From: Archivesica marissinica | Taxonomy: Eukaryota > Mollusca > Bivalvia > Venerida > Vesicomyidae | Reading direction: 5' to 3' | Length of the DNA stretch: 64,000 nucleotides | NCBI GenBank assembly: GCA_014843695.1 | Contig: CM026387.1 | Coordinates: 77,378,106-77,442,105, forward strand | Shown: positions 1-11,545 of the stretch, piece by piece | Layout of the letters: each line of letters starts with the position of its first letter | Position numbering within the stretch: the stretch's first letter is position 1 | The notes under the pieces: generated by a model | Seen by the model: only the letters and a program-made list of their open reading frames with translations | The model's database searches: none | Told to the model about the DNA's origin: nothing | Translations under genes and position numbers: made by a program

Positions 1-97
1 TGTCCATGAATTATGTATGCACAACACATTTATAACTGCTTGAAGAAGTGGGATGAAACTTGTGTGGGATGAATAACGCCATATGAAGTGTATTTGA

Positions 98-564
98 TCA
101 ACTTGCCTTTTGTTTCTTTAATTTCATTATGATGCTCATCTGTATATTCCTCCACATGTCTTTGCTCTTCCGCCACATGCTTTGCTCTTCCTCCACATGA
201 CTTTGCTCTTCCTCCACATGACTTTGCTCTTCCTCCACATGACTTTGCTCTTCCTCCACATGACTTTGCTCTTCCTCCACATGTCTTTGCTCTTCCTCCA
301 CATGTCTTTGCTCTTCCTCCACATGTCTTTGCTCTTCCTCCACATGTCTTTGCTCTTCCTCCACATGTCTTTGCTCTTCCTCCACATGTCTTTGCTCTTC
401 CTCCACATGACTTTGCTCTTCCTCCACATGTCTTTGCTCTTCCTCCACATGTCTTTGCTCTTCCTCCACATGTCTTTGCTCTTCCTCCACATGTCTTTGC
501 TCTTCCTCCACATGACTTTGCTCTTCCTCACTGTCCCGGTTGTTTTCTTCAGTGATGGGTGTAC
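98..564 (-). CDS. candidate exon of the ADCY10-like gene encoding an acidic heptad repeat
   Basis: On the minus strand an acceptor-like site (pyrimidine stretch, then GATAG, exon from 564 downwards) opens a frame GTPITEENNRDSEEEQSH followed by about 17 copies of the heptad VEEEQRH or VEEEQSH. The acceptor phase fits the upstream adenylyl-cyclase exon, which ends on one base (G), so the join reads DTIHG-TPITEENN. A seven-residue, strongly acidic repeat with Val once per heptad suggests a coiled coil or helical rod. Near 175-185 one unit is a base short and the frame slips. In the restored phase the sequence stays open for about 160 bases. A possible GC donor (AG|GCAAGT) lies at 106-101. The heptad has no counterpart that I know in vertebrate ADCY10, so assignment rests only on position, strand and phase. 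It could instead be a non-coding array that happens to be open. Confidence 0.4.
160..531. repeat. 21-bp minisatellite (~17 copies)
   Basis: The unit is CTTTGCTCTTCCTCCACATG plus A or T. Copies are almost identical and differ mainly at that last base. The period is exactly seven codons, so the array stays open in several frames. It probably lies inside a coding exon on the minus strand. Confidence 0.95.
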
Positions 565-585
565 CTATCAAAATAGGAAAGTAAT

Positions 586-770
586 GCTTTAATTTATACA
601 TATTTATCTTACAGCTTATATTAATCACTCTCGAGACCTCATTCCTGATGGAATCGATCGCCACGAGGGAGAGAGAAGTGGCATGTGGAATTTAAATGCC
701 TTGCCTAAGGGCACAATCGTAACGGCTCCAGTGGGGCACACACTCTGGATCTAAAGCACTTGTGAACAAA
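586..770 (-). mobile_element. SINE fragment (tail and body), type B
   Basis: Read on the minus strand this matches the copy at 30284-30512: GCCGTTACGATTGT, a GGCAAGGCA box, CATCAGGAATGAGGT and a tail beginning CGAGAGTGATTAATATAAG. The tail is shared with the type A SINEs at 22.5 and 31.9 kb, suggesting a common LINE-derived 3' end. The tRNA-like head is not clear in this copy. Confidence 0.65.
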
Positions 771-825
771 ACAGAGTCTGTCAATCCACGATTTGATCAG
801 CCAATAAATGATATCCTGACACATC

Positions 826-878
826 TTAACCCTTAACCTGCCGAACAAATTGGACGGAATGTGCAAACAACATAGATC
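826..878. mobile_element. end fragment of the palindromic MITE family
   Basis: TTAACCCTTAACCTGC followed by TTGGACGGAATGTGCAAACA and ACATAGATC matches, in inverse orientation, one end of the complete palindromic element at 48308-48541. The rest is missing where the adjoining 39-45 bp array starts. Confidence 0.55.
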
Positions 879-883
879 CAGGT

Positions 884-2185
884 ATGTATCATATGTATCT
901 AACACAGTCTGTACTACGGACATGATACGTATCATATGTATCTAACACACAGTCTGTACTACGGACATGATACGTATCATATGTATCTAACAGTCTGTAC
1001 TACGGACATGATACGTATCATATGTATCTAACACACAGTCTGTACTACGGACATGATACGTATCATATGTATCTAACAGTCTGTACTACGGACATGATAC
1101 GTATCATATGTCTCTAACACACAGTCTGTACTACGGACATGATACGTATCATATGTCTCTAACACAGTCTGTACTACGGACATGATACGTATCATATGTC
1201 TCTAACACACAGTCTGTACTACGGACATGATACGTATCATATGTCTCTAACACACAGTCTGTACTACGGACATGATACGTATCATATGTATCTAACACAG
1301 TCTGTACTACGGACATGATACGTATCATATGTATCTAACACACATCTGTACTACGGACATGATACGTATCATATGTATCTAACAGTCTGTACTACGGACA
1401 TGATACGTATCATATGTATCTAACACACAGTCTGTACTACGGACATGATACGTATCATATGTATCTAACACACAGTCTGTACTACGGACATGATACGTAT
1501 CATATGTCTCTAACACACAGTCTGTACTACGGACATGATACGTATCATATGTCTCTAACACAGTCTGTACTACGGACATGATACGTATCATATGTCTCTA
1601 ACACACAGTCTGTACTACGGACATGATACGTATCATATGTCTCTAACACAGTCTGTACTACGGACATGATACGTATCATATGTCTCTAACACACAGTCTG
1701 TACTACGGACATGATACGTATCATATGTCTCTAACACAGTCTGTACTACGGACATGATACGGATCATATGTATCTAACACAGTCTGTACTACGGACATGA
1801 TACGGATCATATGTCTCTAACACAGTCTGTACTACGGACATGATACGGATCATATGTCTCTAACACAGTCTGTACTACGGACATGATACGGATCATATGT
1901 ATCTAACACAGTCTGTACTACGGACATGATACGGATCATATGTATCTAACACAGTCTGTACTACGGACATGATACGGATCATATGTATCTAACACAGTCT
2001 GTACTACGGACATGATACGGATCATATGTATCTAACACAGTCTGTACTACGGACATGATACGGATCATATGTATCTAACACAGTCTGTACTACGGACATG
2101 ATACGGATCATATGTATCTAACCCACAGTCTGTACTACGGACATGATACGGATCATATGTATCTAACACAGTCTGTACTACGGAC
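884..2185. repeat. 39-45 bp minisatellite (~31 copies) with a palindromic core
   Basis: The unit is built from CAGTCTGTACTACGGACATG, ATACGTATCATATG and TATCTAACACA. Length differences come mostly from a CA or CACA present or absent after TAACA. From 884 to about 1745 the core reads GATACGTATC (a perfect palindrome). From about 1750 to 2185 every unit reads GATACGGATC, so the array consists of two variant blocks. Confidence 0.95.
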
Positions 2186-2498
2186 ACAGTGTCATAAGCA
2201 TATAACATACGTACATGTATATCGCTCGCTTAGTATGGCAGCAATAAGGTTGTCTACTCTATGATGTTCGTGCTATATTTATAGCAACAAGCTGCAATGT
2301 CCCGACTAGACACGATAAGTATAAAAAGATACGATAACCAATTTGGACAAAAATGAAATGTCAATCATTCGCCGACATCGGGGATGCCGACATCGTGAGA
2401 GCTGACATCGGGAGTAACGTCATCGGGGTGCCACAGTGTAAGATATCGCAATAACTCCTTGCTAGTTTGCAGAGAGCTAATTATGAACAAATTATTAC

Positions 2499-2720
2499 CG
2501 TGGATAGTGTCCGTACTTTCGTTGGCTGCAATACTATCGGGATGTCCAGTGAACTGCCTAAGAACACAGACATTCGTTAGGCCTTTCATTTCTTCCGTTG
2601 GGACCACTTTAAAACTTGCAGGGTCCAACTGACATCCCTCATATGTTGCATTATCGCATGTTATGATGTTCGGATAATGCATCATTAGTCGTGCAGCCAC
2701 ATTCACTTTCCCTCCCATCA
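2499..2720 (-). CDS. ADCY10: soluble adenylyl cyclase (ADCY10-like), exon for the end of the second cyclase domain
   Basis: Minus strand. The acceptor TTTCTGTTTCAG lies just upstream (2721-2732) and the donor CCACG|GTAATAAT follows at 2498. The exon reads VMGGKVNVAARLMMHYPNI, then TCDNATYEGCQL and EEMKGLTNVCVLRQFTGH. This corresponds to the GQKVNLAARMMMYYPGIVTC part and the MKG...LYQYWG end of the class III cyclase C2 domain of ADCY10, the bicarbonate-regulated cyclase that makes cAMP in cytosol, nucleus and cilia. The first codon is completed by the G that ends exon 7019-7098 (TAC TCA G|TG ATG), so phase supports the join. The exon ends in phase 1. The family call is confident; whether the gene is functional is uncertain because a neighbouring exon is frameshifted. 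Confidence 0.88.
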
Positions 2721-3116
2721 CTGAAACAGAAATTTACAAATATTTACATATATATGCAAAATGTTGAGTACAACTTTGATTAGTTTATTTTCTAAGTATA
2801 ATTTATAATACATGTATTATAAACTAGAAATTGTTATTAAAGCAATCTTATGTCTCTCCACTCACTGTTGCTTCGGTGGAGCTATGAAAGCATGAACGTG
2901 AAATATATAAAGTCATTGTAATGAAAATTCAAATGCCGAACCTGCATTTTTACAATTTTTCAGAAGAGACAAAACACTGAATTTTATTCACAAAGAGGTT
3001 TTGGAGATGAACGGACAGGCTTTGTGTTATAAGAATGTTCAAAGGGCATTAAATCCACAAAAAGTCATCCACAGGAATGGGCTTACACCACTAAACATAA
3101 TACTGATACCCCCTAC

Positions 3117-3306
3117 CAACTTTAGTGAAAATCCAGAGATGTAAGGCAGAGAAGGTCAAACTGGATAAAAGCCCAGACAAAACTGTTGAAAGGACCGTTA
3201 ATCCTAAAAACAACTTTAGTGAAAATACAGAGATGAAAGGCAGAGAAGGTCAAACTGGATAAAAGCCCAGACAAAACTGTTGAAAGGACCGTTAATCCTA
3301 AAAACA
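3117..3306. repeat. 94-bp tandem duplication
   Basis: Two near-identical copies begin CAACTTTAGTGAAAAT and end GGACCGTTAATCCTAAAAA. They lie inside the 4.3-kb intron between the exons at 2720 and 7019. The rest of 2740-3116 shows nothing recognisable. Confidence 0.9.
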
Positions 3307-3409
3307 ATTACCCAACCAGAACAGGATTATAATATGTAGGCTTAAAAGTTGACATCACACTGATGCCTCGTGCCATGATTCTTGTATGACTCAGGGTGAG
3401 GGGTGGGGG

Positions 3410-3755
3410 TATTTAACCCTTTCCTTCATAGAGATTTAGGTAAATATACCATTATATCTCCATACAAACGACAGCCATTTAGCTATCATGCAGTGAATAA
3501 GTAGTCGCCATATCTATCCCACCTCCATATATATTACTGGGAGTACATGAGATTCTGGTGTTTATTATGAACATTGGTTTGGCTACTACATTATCAATGT
3601 ATGTCGTATTGGTAATGGTGTCAAGAGGTGCTTCTATGAGGGAACGGGTTAGATTGGTTTGGTATAATTGTAATGTATGTCTATTGGTAATGGTGTCAAG
3701 AGGTGCTTCTATGAGGGAACGGGTTAAAGGAGGCTATATTATTTCCGATATTCTA
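3410..3755 (+). mobile_element. dispersed repeat, also present inverted at 23.7-24.8 kb
   Basis: The stretch has AACCCTTTCCTTCATAGAGA, ACGACAGCCATTTAGCTAT, CATGATTCTGG-like boxes, then AACATTGGTTTGGCTACTAC and TGTCAAGAGGTGCTTCTATG. The same blocks occur in reverse complement and in inverted order at 23740-24770. A short duplication (about 95 bp) of the last block is already visible here. The class of element is not recognisable. Confidence 0.6.
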
Positions 3756-3832
3756 GTGGAAATTGGCAGTTTTTATGCAGAAAAGTCGGCGTGGGCGTTT
3801 ATTAGAATAGATAGGTATATTGCACGAGAATT

Positions 3833-6800
3833 AGCAATGTGACTATATTACCCGAGTATATACTGTATTAGTAATGTGACTATATTACCCGAGTATATAC
3901 TGTATTAGTAATGTGACTATATTACCCGAGTATATACTGTATTAGTAATGTGACTATATTACCCGAGTATATACTGTATTAGTAATGTGACTATATTACC
4001 CGAGTATATACTGTATTAGTAATGTGACTATATTACCCGAGTATATACTGTATTAGTAATGTGACTATATTACCCGAGTATATACTGTATTAGTAATGTG
4101 ACTATATTACCGGAGTATATACTGCATTAGTAATGTGACTATATTACCCGAGTATATACTGCATTAGTAATGTGACTATATTACCCGAGTATATACTGTA
4201 TTAGTAATGTGACTATATTACCCGAGTATATACTGTATTAGTAATGTGACTATATTACCCGAGTATATACTGTATTAGTAATGTGACTATATTACCCGAG
4301 TATATACTGCATTAGTAATGTGACTATATTACCCGAGTATATACTGCATTAGTAATGTGACTATATTACCCGAGTATATACTGTATTAGTAATGTGACTA
4401 TATTACCCGAGTATATACTGCATTAGTAATGTGACTATATTACCCGAGTATATACTGCATTAGTAATGTGACTATATTACCCGAGTATATACTGTATTAG
4501 TAATGTGACTATATTACTGGAGTATATACTGCATTAGTAATGTGACTATATTACCCGAGTATATACTGCATTAGTAATGTGACTATATTACCCGAGTATA
4601 TACTGTATTAGTAATGTGACTATATTACCCGAGTATATACTGTATTAGTAATGTGACTATATTACCCGAGTATATACTGCATTAGTAATGTGACTATATT
4701 ACCCGAGTATATACTGCATTAGTAATGTGACTATATTACCCGAGTATATACTGTATTAGTAATGTGACTATATTACTGGAGTATATACTGCATTAGTAAT
4801 GTGACTATATTACCCGAGTATATACTGTATTAGTAATGTGACTATATTACCCGAGTATATACTGTATTAGTAATGTGACTATATTACCCGAGTATATACT
4901 GTATTAGTAATGTGACTATATTACCCGAGTATATACTGTATTAGTAATGTGACTATATTACCCGAGTATATACTGTATTAGTAATGTGACTATATTACCC
5001 GAGTATATACTGTATTAGTAATGTGACTATATTACCCGAGTATATACTGTATTAGTAATGTGACTATATTACCCGAGTATATACTGTATTAGTAATGTGA
5101 CTATATTACCCGAGTATATACTGTATTAGTAATGTGACTATATTACCCGAGTATATACTGTATTAGTAATGTGACTATATTACCCGAGTATATACTGTAT
5201 TAGTAATGTGACTATATTACCCGAGTATATACTGTATTAGTAATGTGACTATATTACCCGAGTATATACTGTATTAGTAATGTGACTATATTACCCGAGT
5301 ATATACTGCATTAGTAATGTGACTATATTACCCGAGTATATACTGTATTAGTAATGTGACTATATTACCCGAGTATATACTGCATTAGTAATGTGACTAT
5401 ATTACCCGAGTATATACTGTATTAGTAATGTGACTATATTACCCGAGTATATACTGTATTAGTAATGTGACTATATTACGAGTATATATGATTAGTAATG
5501 TGACTATATTACCAGTTATACTATAGTAATGTGACTATATTACCCGAGTATATACTGTATTAGTAATGTGACTATATTACCCGAGTATATACTGTATTAG
5601 TAATGTGACTATATTACCCGAGTATATACTGTATTAGTAATGTGACTATATTACTGGAGTATATACTGCATTAGTAATGTGACTATATTACCCGAGTATA
5701 TACTGTTAGTATGTGACTATATTACTGGAGTATATACTGCATTAGTAATGTGACTATATTACCCGAGTATATACTGTATTAGTAATGTGACTATATTACC
5801 CGAGTATATACTGTATTAGTAATGTGACTATATTACCCGAGTATATACTGCATTAGTAATGTGACTATATTACCCGAGTATATACTGCATTAGTAATGTG
5901 ACTATATTACCCGAGTATATACTGTATTAGTAATGTGACTATATTACTGGAGTATATACTGCATTAGTAATGTGACTATATTACCCGAGTATATACTGTA
6001 TTAGTAATGTGACTATATTACCCGAGTATATACTGCATTAGTAATGTGACTATATTACCCGAGTATATACTGTATTAGTAATGTGACTATATTACCCGAG
6101 TATATACTGCATTAGTAATGTGACTATATTACCCGAGTATATACTGCATTAGTAATGTGACTATATTACCCGTATATACTGTATTAGTAATGTGACTATA
6201 TTACTGGAGTATATACTGCATTAGTAATGTGACTATATTACCCGAGTATATACTGTATTAGTAATGTGACTATATTACCCGAGTATATACTGTATTAGTA
6301 ATGTGACTATATTACCCGAGTATATACTGTATTAGTAATGTGACTATATTACCCGAGTATATACTGCATTAGTAATGTGACTATATTACCCGAGTATATA
6401 CTGCATTAGTAATGTGACTATATTACTGGAGTATATACTGCATTAGTAATGTGACTATATTACCCGAGTATATACTGTATTAGTAATGTGACTATATTAC
6501 CCGAGTATATACTGTATTAGTAATGTGACTATATTACCCGAGTATATACTGTATTAGTAATGTGACTATATTACCCGAGTATATACTGCATTAGTAATGT
6601 GACTATATTACCCGAGTATATACTGTATTAGTAATGTGACTATATTACCCGAGTATATACTGTATTAGTAATGTGACTATATTACCCGAGTATATACTGC
6701 ATTAGTAATGTGACTATATTACCCGAGTATATACTGCATTAGTAATGTGACTATATTACCCGAGTATATACTGTATTAGTAATGTGACTATATTACCCGA

Positions 6801-7018
6801 GTATATACTGTATTAGTAATGTGACTATATTACCCGAGTATATACTGCATTAGTAATGTGACTATATTACTGGAGTATATACTGCATTAGTAATGTGACT
6901 ATATTACCCGAGTATATACTGTATTAGTAATGTGACTATATTACCCTAGTATATACTGTATTAGTAATGTGACTATATTACCCGAGTATATACTGTATTA
7001 GTAATGTGTCTATATTAC
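3833..7018. repeat. 37-bp minisatellite (~86 copies) starting at a 5' splice site
   Basis: In plus orientation the unit is TAGTAATGTGACTATATTAC, CCGAGTATATACTGTAT. Variants (ACTGG for ACCCG, GCAT for GTAT) recur in groups, which suggests higher-order duplication of several units at once. In the transcription sense of the minus-strand gene the array begins at the donor of exon 7019-7098: exon end ATACTCAG|GTAATATAG, array unit ATACTCGG|GTAATATAG. A few units around 5475-5530 and 5700 are damaged. Confidence 0.95.
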
Positions 7019-7098
7019 CTGAGTATTCATGTCTTTTTTCTGTATGTCCAATGACGCCACAGAAAGTTGTCCCAGTGGTGACACCAATTGAAAGTTTT
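7019..7098 (-). CDS. ADCY10: soluble adenylyl cyclase (ADCY10-like), core C2 exon
   Basis: Minus strand, acceptor ATTATTTCAG at 7099-7108, donor TACTCAG|GTAATA at 7018. The 80-bp exon reads KLSIGVTTGTTFCGVIGHTE then KRHEYS, matching the SIGVASGIVFCGIVGHTVRHEYTV stretch of ADCY10 C2. Its first base completes an AG left by exon 7746-7862 (AG|A = Arg), and its last G is completed by TG of exon 2499-2720. Both joins are in phase. The donor is the first member of the 37-bp array at 3833-7018. Reading past the donor meets a stop (GGG TAA) within one repeat unit, so correct use of this first donor matters. Confidence 0.88.
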
Positions 7099-7129
7099 CT
7101 GAAATAATGAAAGCAAGATTTATGTAACT

Positions 7130-7560
7130 TCATCGATACCTAAACATAACACAACTATTGTTATAATAGCGACATATTATTTGCATACCCACAAACCATA
7201 ATACAACTATTGTTATAATAGCGACATATTATTTGCATACCAACAACCATAACACAACTATTGTTATAATAGCGACATATTACTTGCATACCCACTAAAC
7301 ATAACACACATATTGTTATAATAGCGACATATTACTTGCATAACCACTAAACATAACACAACTATTGTTATAATAGCGACATATTACTTGCATAACCACT
7401 AAACATAACACAACTATTGTTATAATAGCGACATATTACTCGCATACCCACTAAACATAACACAACTATTGTTATGATAGCGACACATTACTTGCATACC
7501 CACTAAGCATAATACAACTATTGTTAAGATATATATATATATAATAACAACATTTTACTT
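7130..7560. repeat. 52-bp minisatellite (~8 copies)
   Basis: The unit contains CATAACACAACTATTGTTAT, AATAGCGACATATTACTTGC and ATACCCACTAA. Copies decay toward 7500-7650. It sits in the 647-bp intron between two cyclase exons, starting about 35 bp from the acceptor of exon 7019-7098. Confidence 0.9.
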
Positions 7561-7745
7561 CATGGATACCATGACGTACTACAACTTTTGTTAGAATAAT
7601 GACATAATAATAGCTTAAACATACAACAACTACTGTTATAGCAACAACATATTAACAACGCATGCATTACCTATCATACCATATATACCATAGACCCATC
7701 CATATCTCTATACATACATGCTTAGATTATATAGACATCACTTAC

Positions 7746-7862
7746 CTGATACCTTCTGTATTGTCAAGCTCTTTCTTAATTATGTCTGAACAAGTGAGAG
7801 CTTGTGCAGTCATTTTCATCCTTGTATCCAGATAGCCCAAATAACACCACAATCGTCAATCC
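7746..7862 (-). CDS. ADCY10: soluble adenylyl cyclase (ADCY10-like), start of C2, frameshifted
   Basis: Minus strand, acceptor TATATTTTAG and donor ATCAG|GTAAGTG. The first half reads GLTIVVLFGLSGYKDEND in one frame. The second half reads AQALTCSDIIKKELDNTEGI in another. Both fit the KGCSFLCVFGFPG...HALECAMDI region of ADCY10 C2, but a single extra T after GAT GAA AAT GAC (near 7810) separates them. Without the shift, frame 1 reaches a TAA after CAT AAT. The 117-bp length with the required end phase (AG|A) cannot be open as it stands. This is either a sequencing indel or a disabling mutation. Upstream C1-domain exons were not found in the window. Confidence 0.75.
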
Positions 7863-8154
7863 CTAAAATATATATTCAGTCCAATACACATAATGCGTGA
7901 ATAACCATAAGGCCCTGGATCTCTCATCTCAGTTGAAACGCTCAAATGGCTATACACACATATGAGTGGTCGGGAAATTTGCATATTCGTTTTAAAACTA
8001 ATAGATACATGTACATCAAAGTCATGTAATATTATTATAACATGTCTCCCATTGAAAGATTACAGTTGCCACACAGGTATCCCTAGTAACTAGGTTGACA
8101 GAGGAAATAGAGCCCAGACAAGTGTTTTCAGACGGATGTGAGATACTAGTAGTT

Positions 8155-9775
8155 GTAGTCATCTTTATTTACATATCATCATTGTACGTACAATATTTAC
8201 AATAATATTACATGTATAGTTTACATAATAAAAGTACAAAGCCACTCCAACATGGAGTTATAAGAGATGAGCAAAATTATACACACTCATTTATCACAGT
8301 ATGTTAGGGATTAAGCTGCAATATCCCTGCTAATCGGATATTAAAAACTGCTCTAAGACAATTATAAAACACTGAAATACAAATTAGGTACTATTGCACA
8401 CTGATTGGTCTTATGAAATCTAACTTCGCTTTGATCAAATCATAACGAATATGATTAGCAGAGATATTAAAGACGAGATAAATAATTGCAGTTAGAAATA
8501 CATGTACAAAGAAATAATGACTAATAATTATTCACAAATTAAAAAATTATTTACATATAAAACTGACGCCTCTGTAGAATAATAAAACAGGTTTTTGGCA
8601 CAATTACGAATCATCTCTTGGTTTGAAAACAGGAAACAATATTTATTATAATCGGACATTGAGTAGAAATTGATATTTGATTATTTATACAATTCAATAT
8701 TACATGCATCTCGTTTTCAATAGTAGAAATATCACAAAACGGACAAATCCTAGATTCCTCTGGCAAACCGTCATACCGACCAGTATTGTCCTATTGTGGG
8801 CGATCCCCAGTCGAAATTTGCAAAACGATGTCTGGGTGGTAATACAATTTTACAATATTGCTCTGCTATATATATGGTCAGTTTTAAACAATTTATACAG
8901 TCTCAATTTATTCCGCCCGCCACCAGAGGGACCTATGACATTGTTTATCTTGGTTGACCAAGAGTTTATATACTTATCGTATGCTATGACCTCTACAGTA
9001 TGTGTGAACGAACGAGATATAGGATTAGTAAAGCTAGTGTACACAGGAAAACCATTAGCCTCATAATAGTTCTTAACATTAAAATGCCAATTTCTACATG
9101 AACGACTAGCTTACTATATGCCCAGAGTGCCACTCGCCTGTTGATCCTTGCGGTATCCATACCTGAAAGTCTTGAACAATAAAACGAGATACATTTCCAT
9201 TGTCGGACTATTGGGGGTTTCCAACCCATATCTCCTGAAATACCATTGGTTGGTGAATATTTGCCGACACCGAGAACATACCGTAATGCCCTATTATGAA
9301 CGGCTTCGATACACGAATATGATCGAAACCGGCCCCACAAAGGAGCGCTATAATTGATTACAGGCCAAACTACCGAATCGTATAACTTTGTAAAAACATC
9401 GTAGGACACACCGCCCATTAATTTACATTTTGCAATAAGTAAACCCAATGCATGACTGGCACTCTGAGAAACAGATTTAACTGTAATATTATTATCCAAA
9501 TGTTTATGCAAAACAACACCTAAGTAAGTATATCTGTCAACAATATTAATCTGATTTATTCCACATGTGGACCTAAAGTAGGTACCTAATTCTGACTTGG
9601 GACGAAAGTGCACAACATTATTTTTAGAAGCATTTACAGTCATATCATTTAGAGCATTCAGTAGCACTTGTATATCATCAACAGACTCCGCTATTAACAC
9701 ACTACCATCAGCATAGAACATAATACAAACTATCTCACCCCCAAGTAGTAGCATGCTGTACAAATTGTGATCACA
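8155..9775 (-). mobile_element. 5'-truncated non-LTR retrotransposon, degraded
   Basis: Minus strand. An AATAAA-like signal near 8167 marks the probable 3' end. Coding remnants run from about 9763 to 8560 and show the C-terminal half of a LINE reverse transcriptase. Order: a polymerase motif FYADG, YTYLGVVLHKHL, FTKLYDSVVWPVINYSAPLWG, HNRALRYVLGVGKYSP, GDMGWKPP, then in other frames RNWHFNVKNYYEANGF and a Cys/His motif ICPFCDISTIENEMHVILNC. The element is cut at its 5' side where the 28-bp array begins at 9785. Confidence 0.85.
8993..9763 (-). pseudogene. reverse transcriptase fragment (LINE type), inactive
   Basis: The longest open part of the retrotransposon starts inside the palm domain. 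The catalytic YADD is YADG, so one of the metal-binding aspartates is gone. Near 9100 the open frame departs from the homologous one: the homologous reading (RNWHFNVKNYY, then ANGFPVYTSFTNPISRSFTH) continues in another frame down to about 8850, and a further shift precedes the C-terminal Cys/His motif near 8770. Fingers, N-terminal endonuclease and ORF1 are absent. The element therefore cannot be autonomous. It lies on the same strand as the cyclase exons, upstream of them. Confidence 0.85.
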
Positions 9776-9784
9776 TCAACCATA

Positions 9785-11545
9785 TTTTCATACCATACAT
9801 CTACATAAGCACACATGTTCCGTACCTCTACATAAGCACACATGTTCCGTACATCTACATAAGCACACACGTTCGGTACATCTACATAAGCACACATGTT
9901 CCCATGCATTTACATAAGCACACATGTTCCATACATCTACATAAGCACACACGTTCGGTACATCTACATAAGCACACATGTTCCCGTACATTTACATAAG
10001 CACACATGTTCCCGTACATTTACATAAGCACACATGTCCCGTACATTTACATAAGCACACATGTTCCCGTACATTTACATAAGCACACATGTTCCCGTAC
10101 ATTTACATAAGCACACATGTCCCGTACATTTACATAAGCACACATGTTCCCGTACATTTACATAAGCACACATGTTCCCGTACATTTACATAAGCACACA
10201 TGTTCCGTACATTTACATAAGCACACATGTTCCGTACATTTACATAAGCACACATGTTCCGTACATTTACATAAGCACACATGTCCCGTACATTTACATA
10301 AGCACACATGTTCCCGTACATTTACATAAGCACACATGTTCCGTACATTTACATAAGCACACATGTTCCGTACATCTACATAAGCACACATGTTCCATAC
10401 ATCTACATAAGCACACATGTTCCCGTACATTTACATAAGCACACATGTTCCCGTACATCTACATAAGCACACATGTTCCCGTACATTTACATAAGCACAC
10501 ATGTTCCGTACATCTACATAAGCACACATGTTCCCGTACATCTACATAAGCACACATGTTCCGTACATCTACATAAGCACACATGTTCCCGTACATTTAC
10601 ATAAGCACACATGTTCCGTACATCTACATAAGCACACATGTTCCCGTACATTTACATAAGCACACATGTTCCGTACATCTACATAAGCACACATGTTCCC
10701 GTACATTTACATAAGCACACATGTTCCCGTACATCTACATAAGCACACATGTTCCGTACATTTACATAAGCACACATGTTCCCGTACATTTACATAAGCA
10801 CACATGTTCCATACATCTACATAAGCACACATGTTCCCGTACATTTACATAAGCACACATGTTCCCGTACATCTACATAAGCACACATGTTCCCGTACAT
10901 TTACATAAGCACACATGTTCCCGTACATCTACATAAGCACACATGTTCCGTACATTTACATAAGCACACATGTTCCGTACATCTACATAAGCACACATGT
11001 TCCGTACATTTACATAAGCACACATGTTCCCGTACATTTACATAAGCACACATGTTCCCGTACATCTACATAAGCACACATGTTCCCGTACATCTACATA
11101 AGCACACATGTTCCGTACATCTACATAAGCACACATGTTCCCGTACATCTACATAAGCACACATGTTCCGTACATCTACATAAGCACACATGTTCCCGTA
11201 CATTTACATAAGCACACATTTCCCGTACATCTACATAAGCACACATGTTCCGTACATCATAAGCACAATGTCCGTACATCTACATAAGCACACATGTTCC
11301 GTACATTTACATAAGCACACATGTTCCGTACATTTACATAAGCACACATGTTCCGTACATCTACATAAGCACACATGTTCCCGTACATTTACATAAGCAC
11401 ACATGTTCCCGTACATTTACATAAGCACACATGTTCCCGTACATTTATATAAGCAAACATGTTCCGTACATGTACATAAGCACACATGTTCCATACATCT
11501 ACATAAGCACACATGTTCCCGTACATTTATATAAGCACACATGCT
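9785..11545. repeat. 27-29 bp minisatellite (~62 copies)
   Basis: The unit is TACATTTACATAAGCACACA then TGTTCCCG. Two common differences alternate along the array: TTT or TCT, and CCCG or CCG. It abuts the truncated end of the retrotransposon. One damaged stretch lies at 11255-11275. Confidence 0.95.

Noticed and set aside
884..2185. CRISPR-like regular repeats
   Set aside because: No unique spacers between repeats; the whole unit is repeated, with SINEs and introns around it. This is a eukaryotic minisatellite. The same applies to the other arrays.
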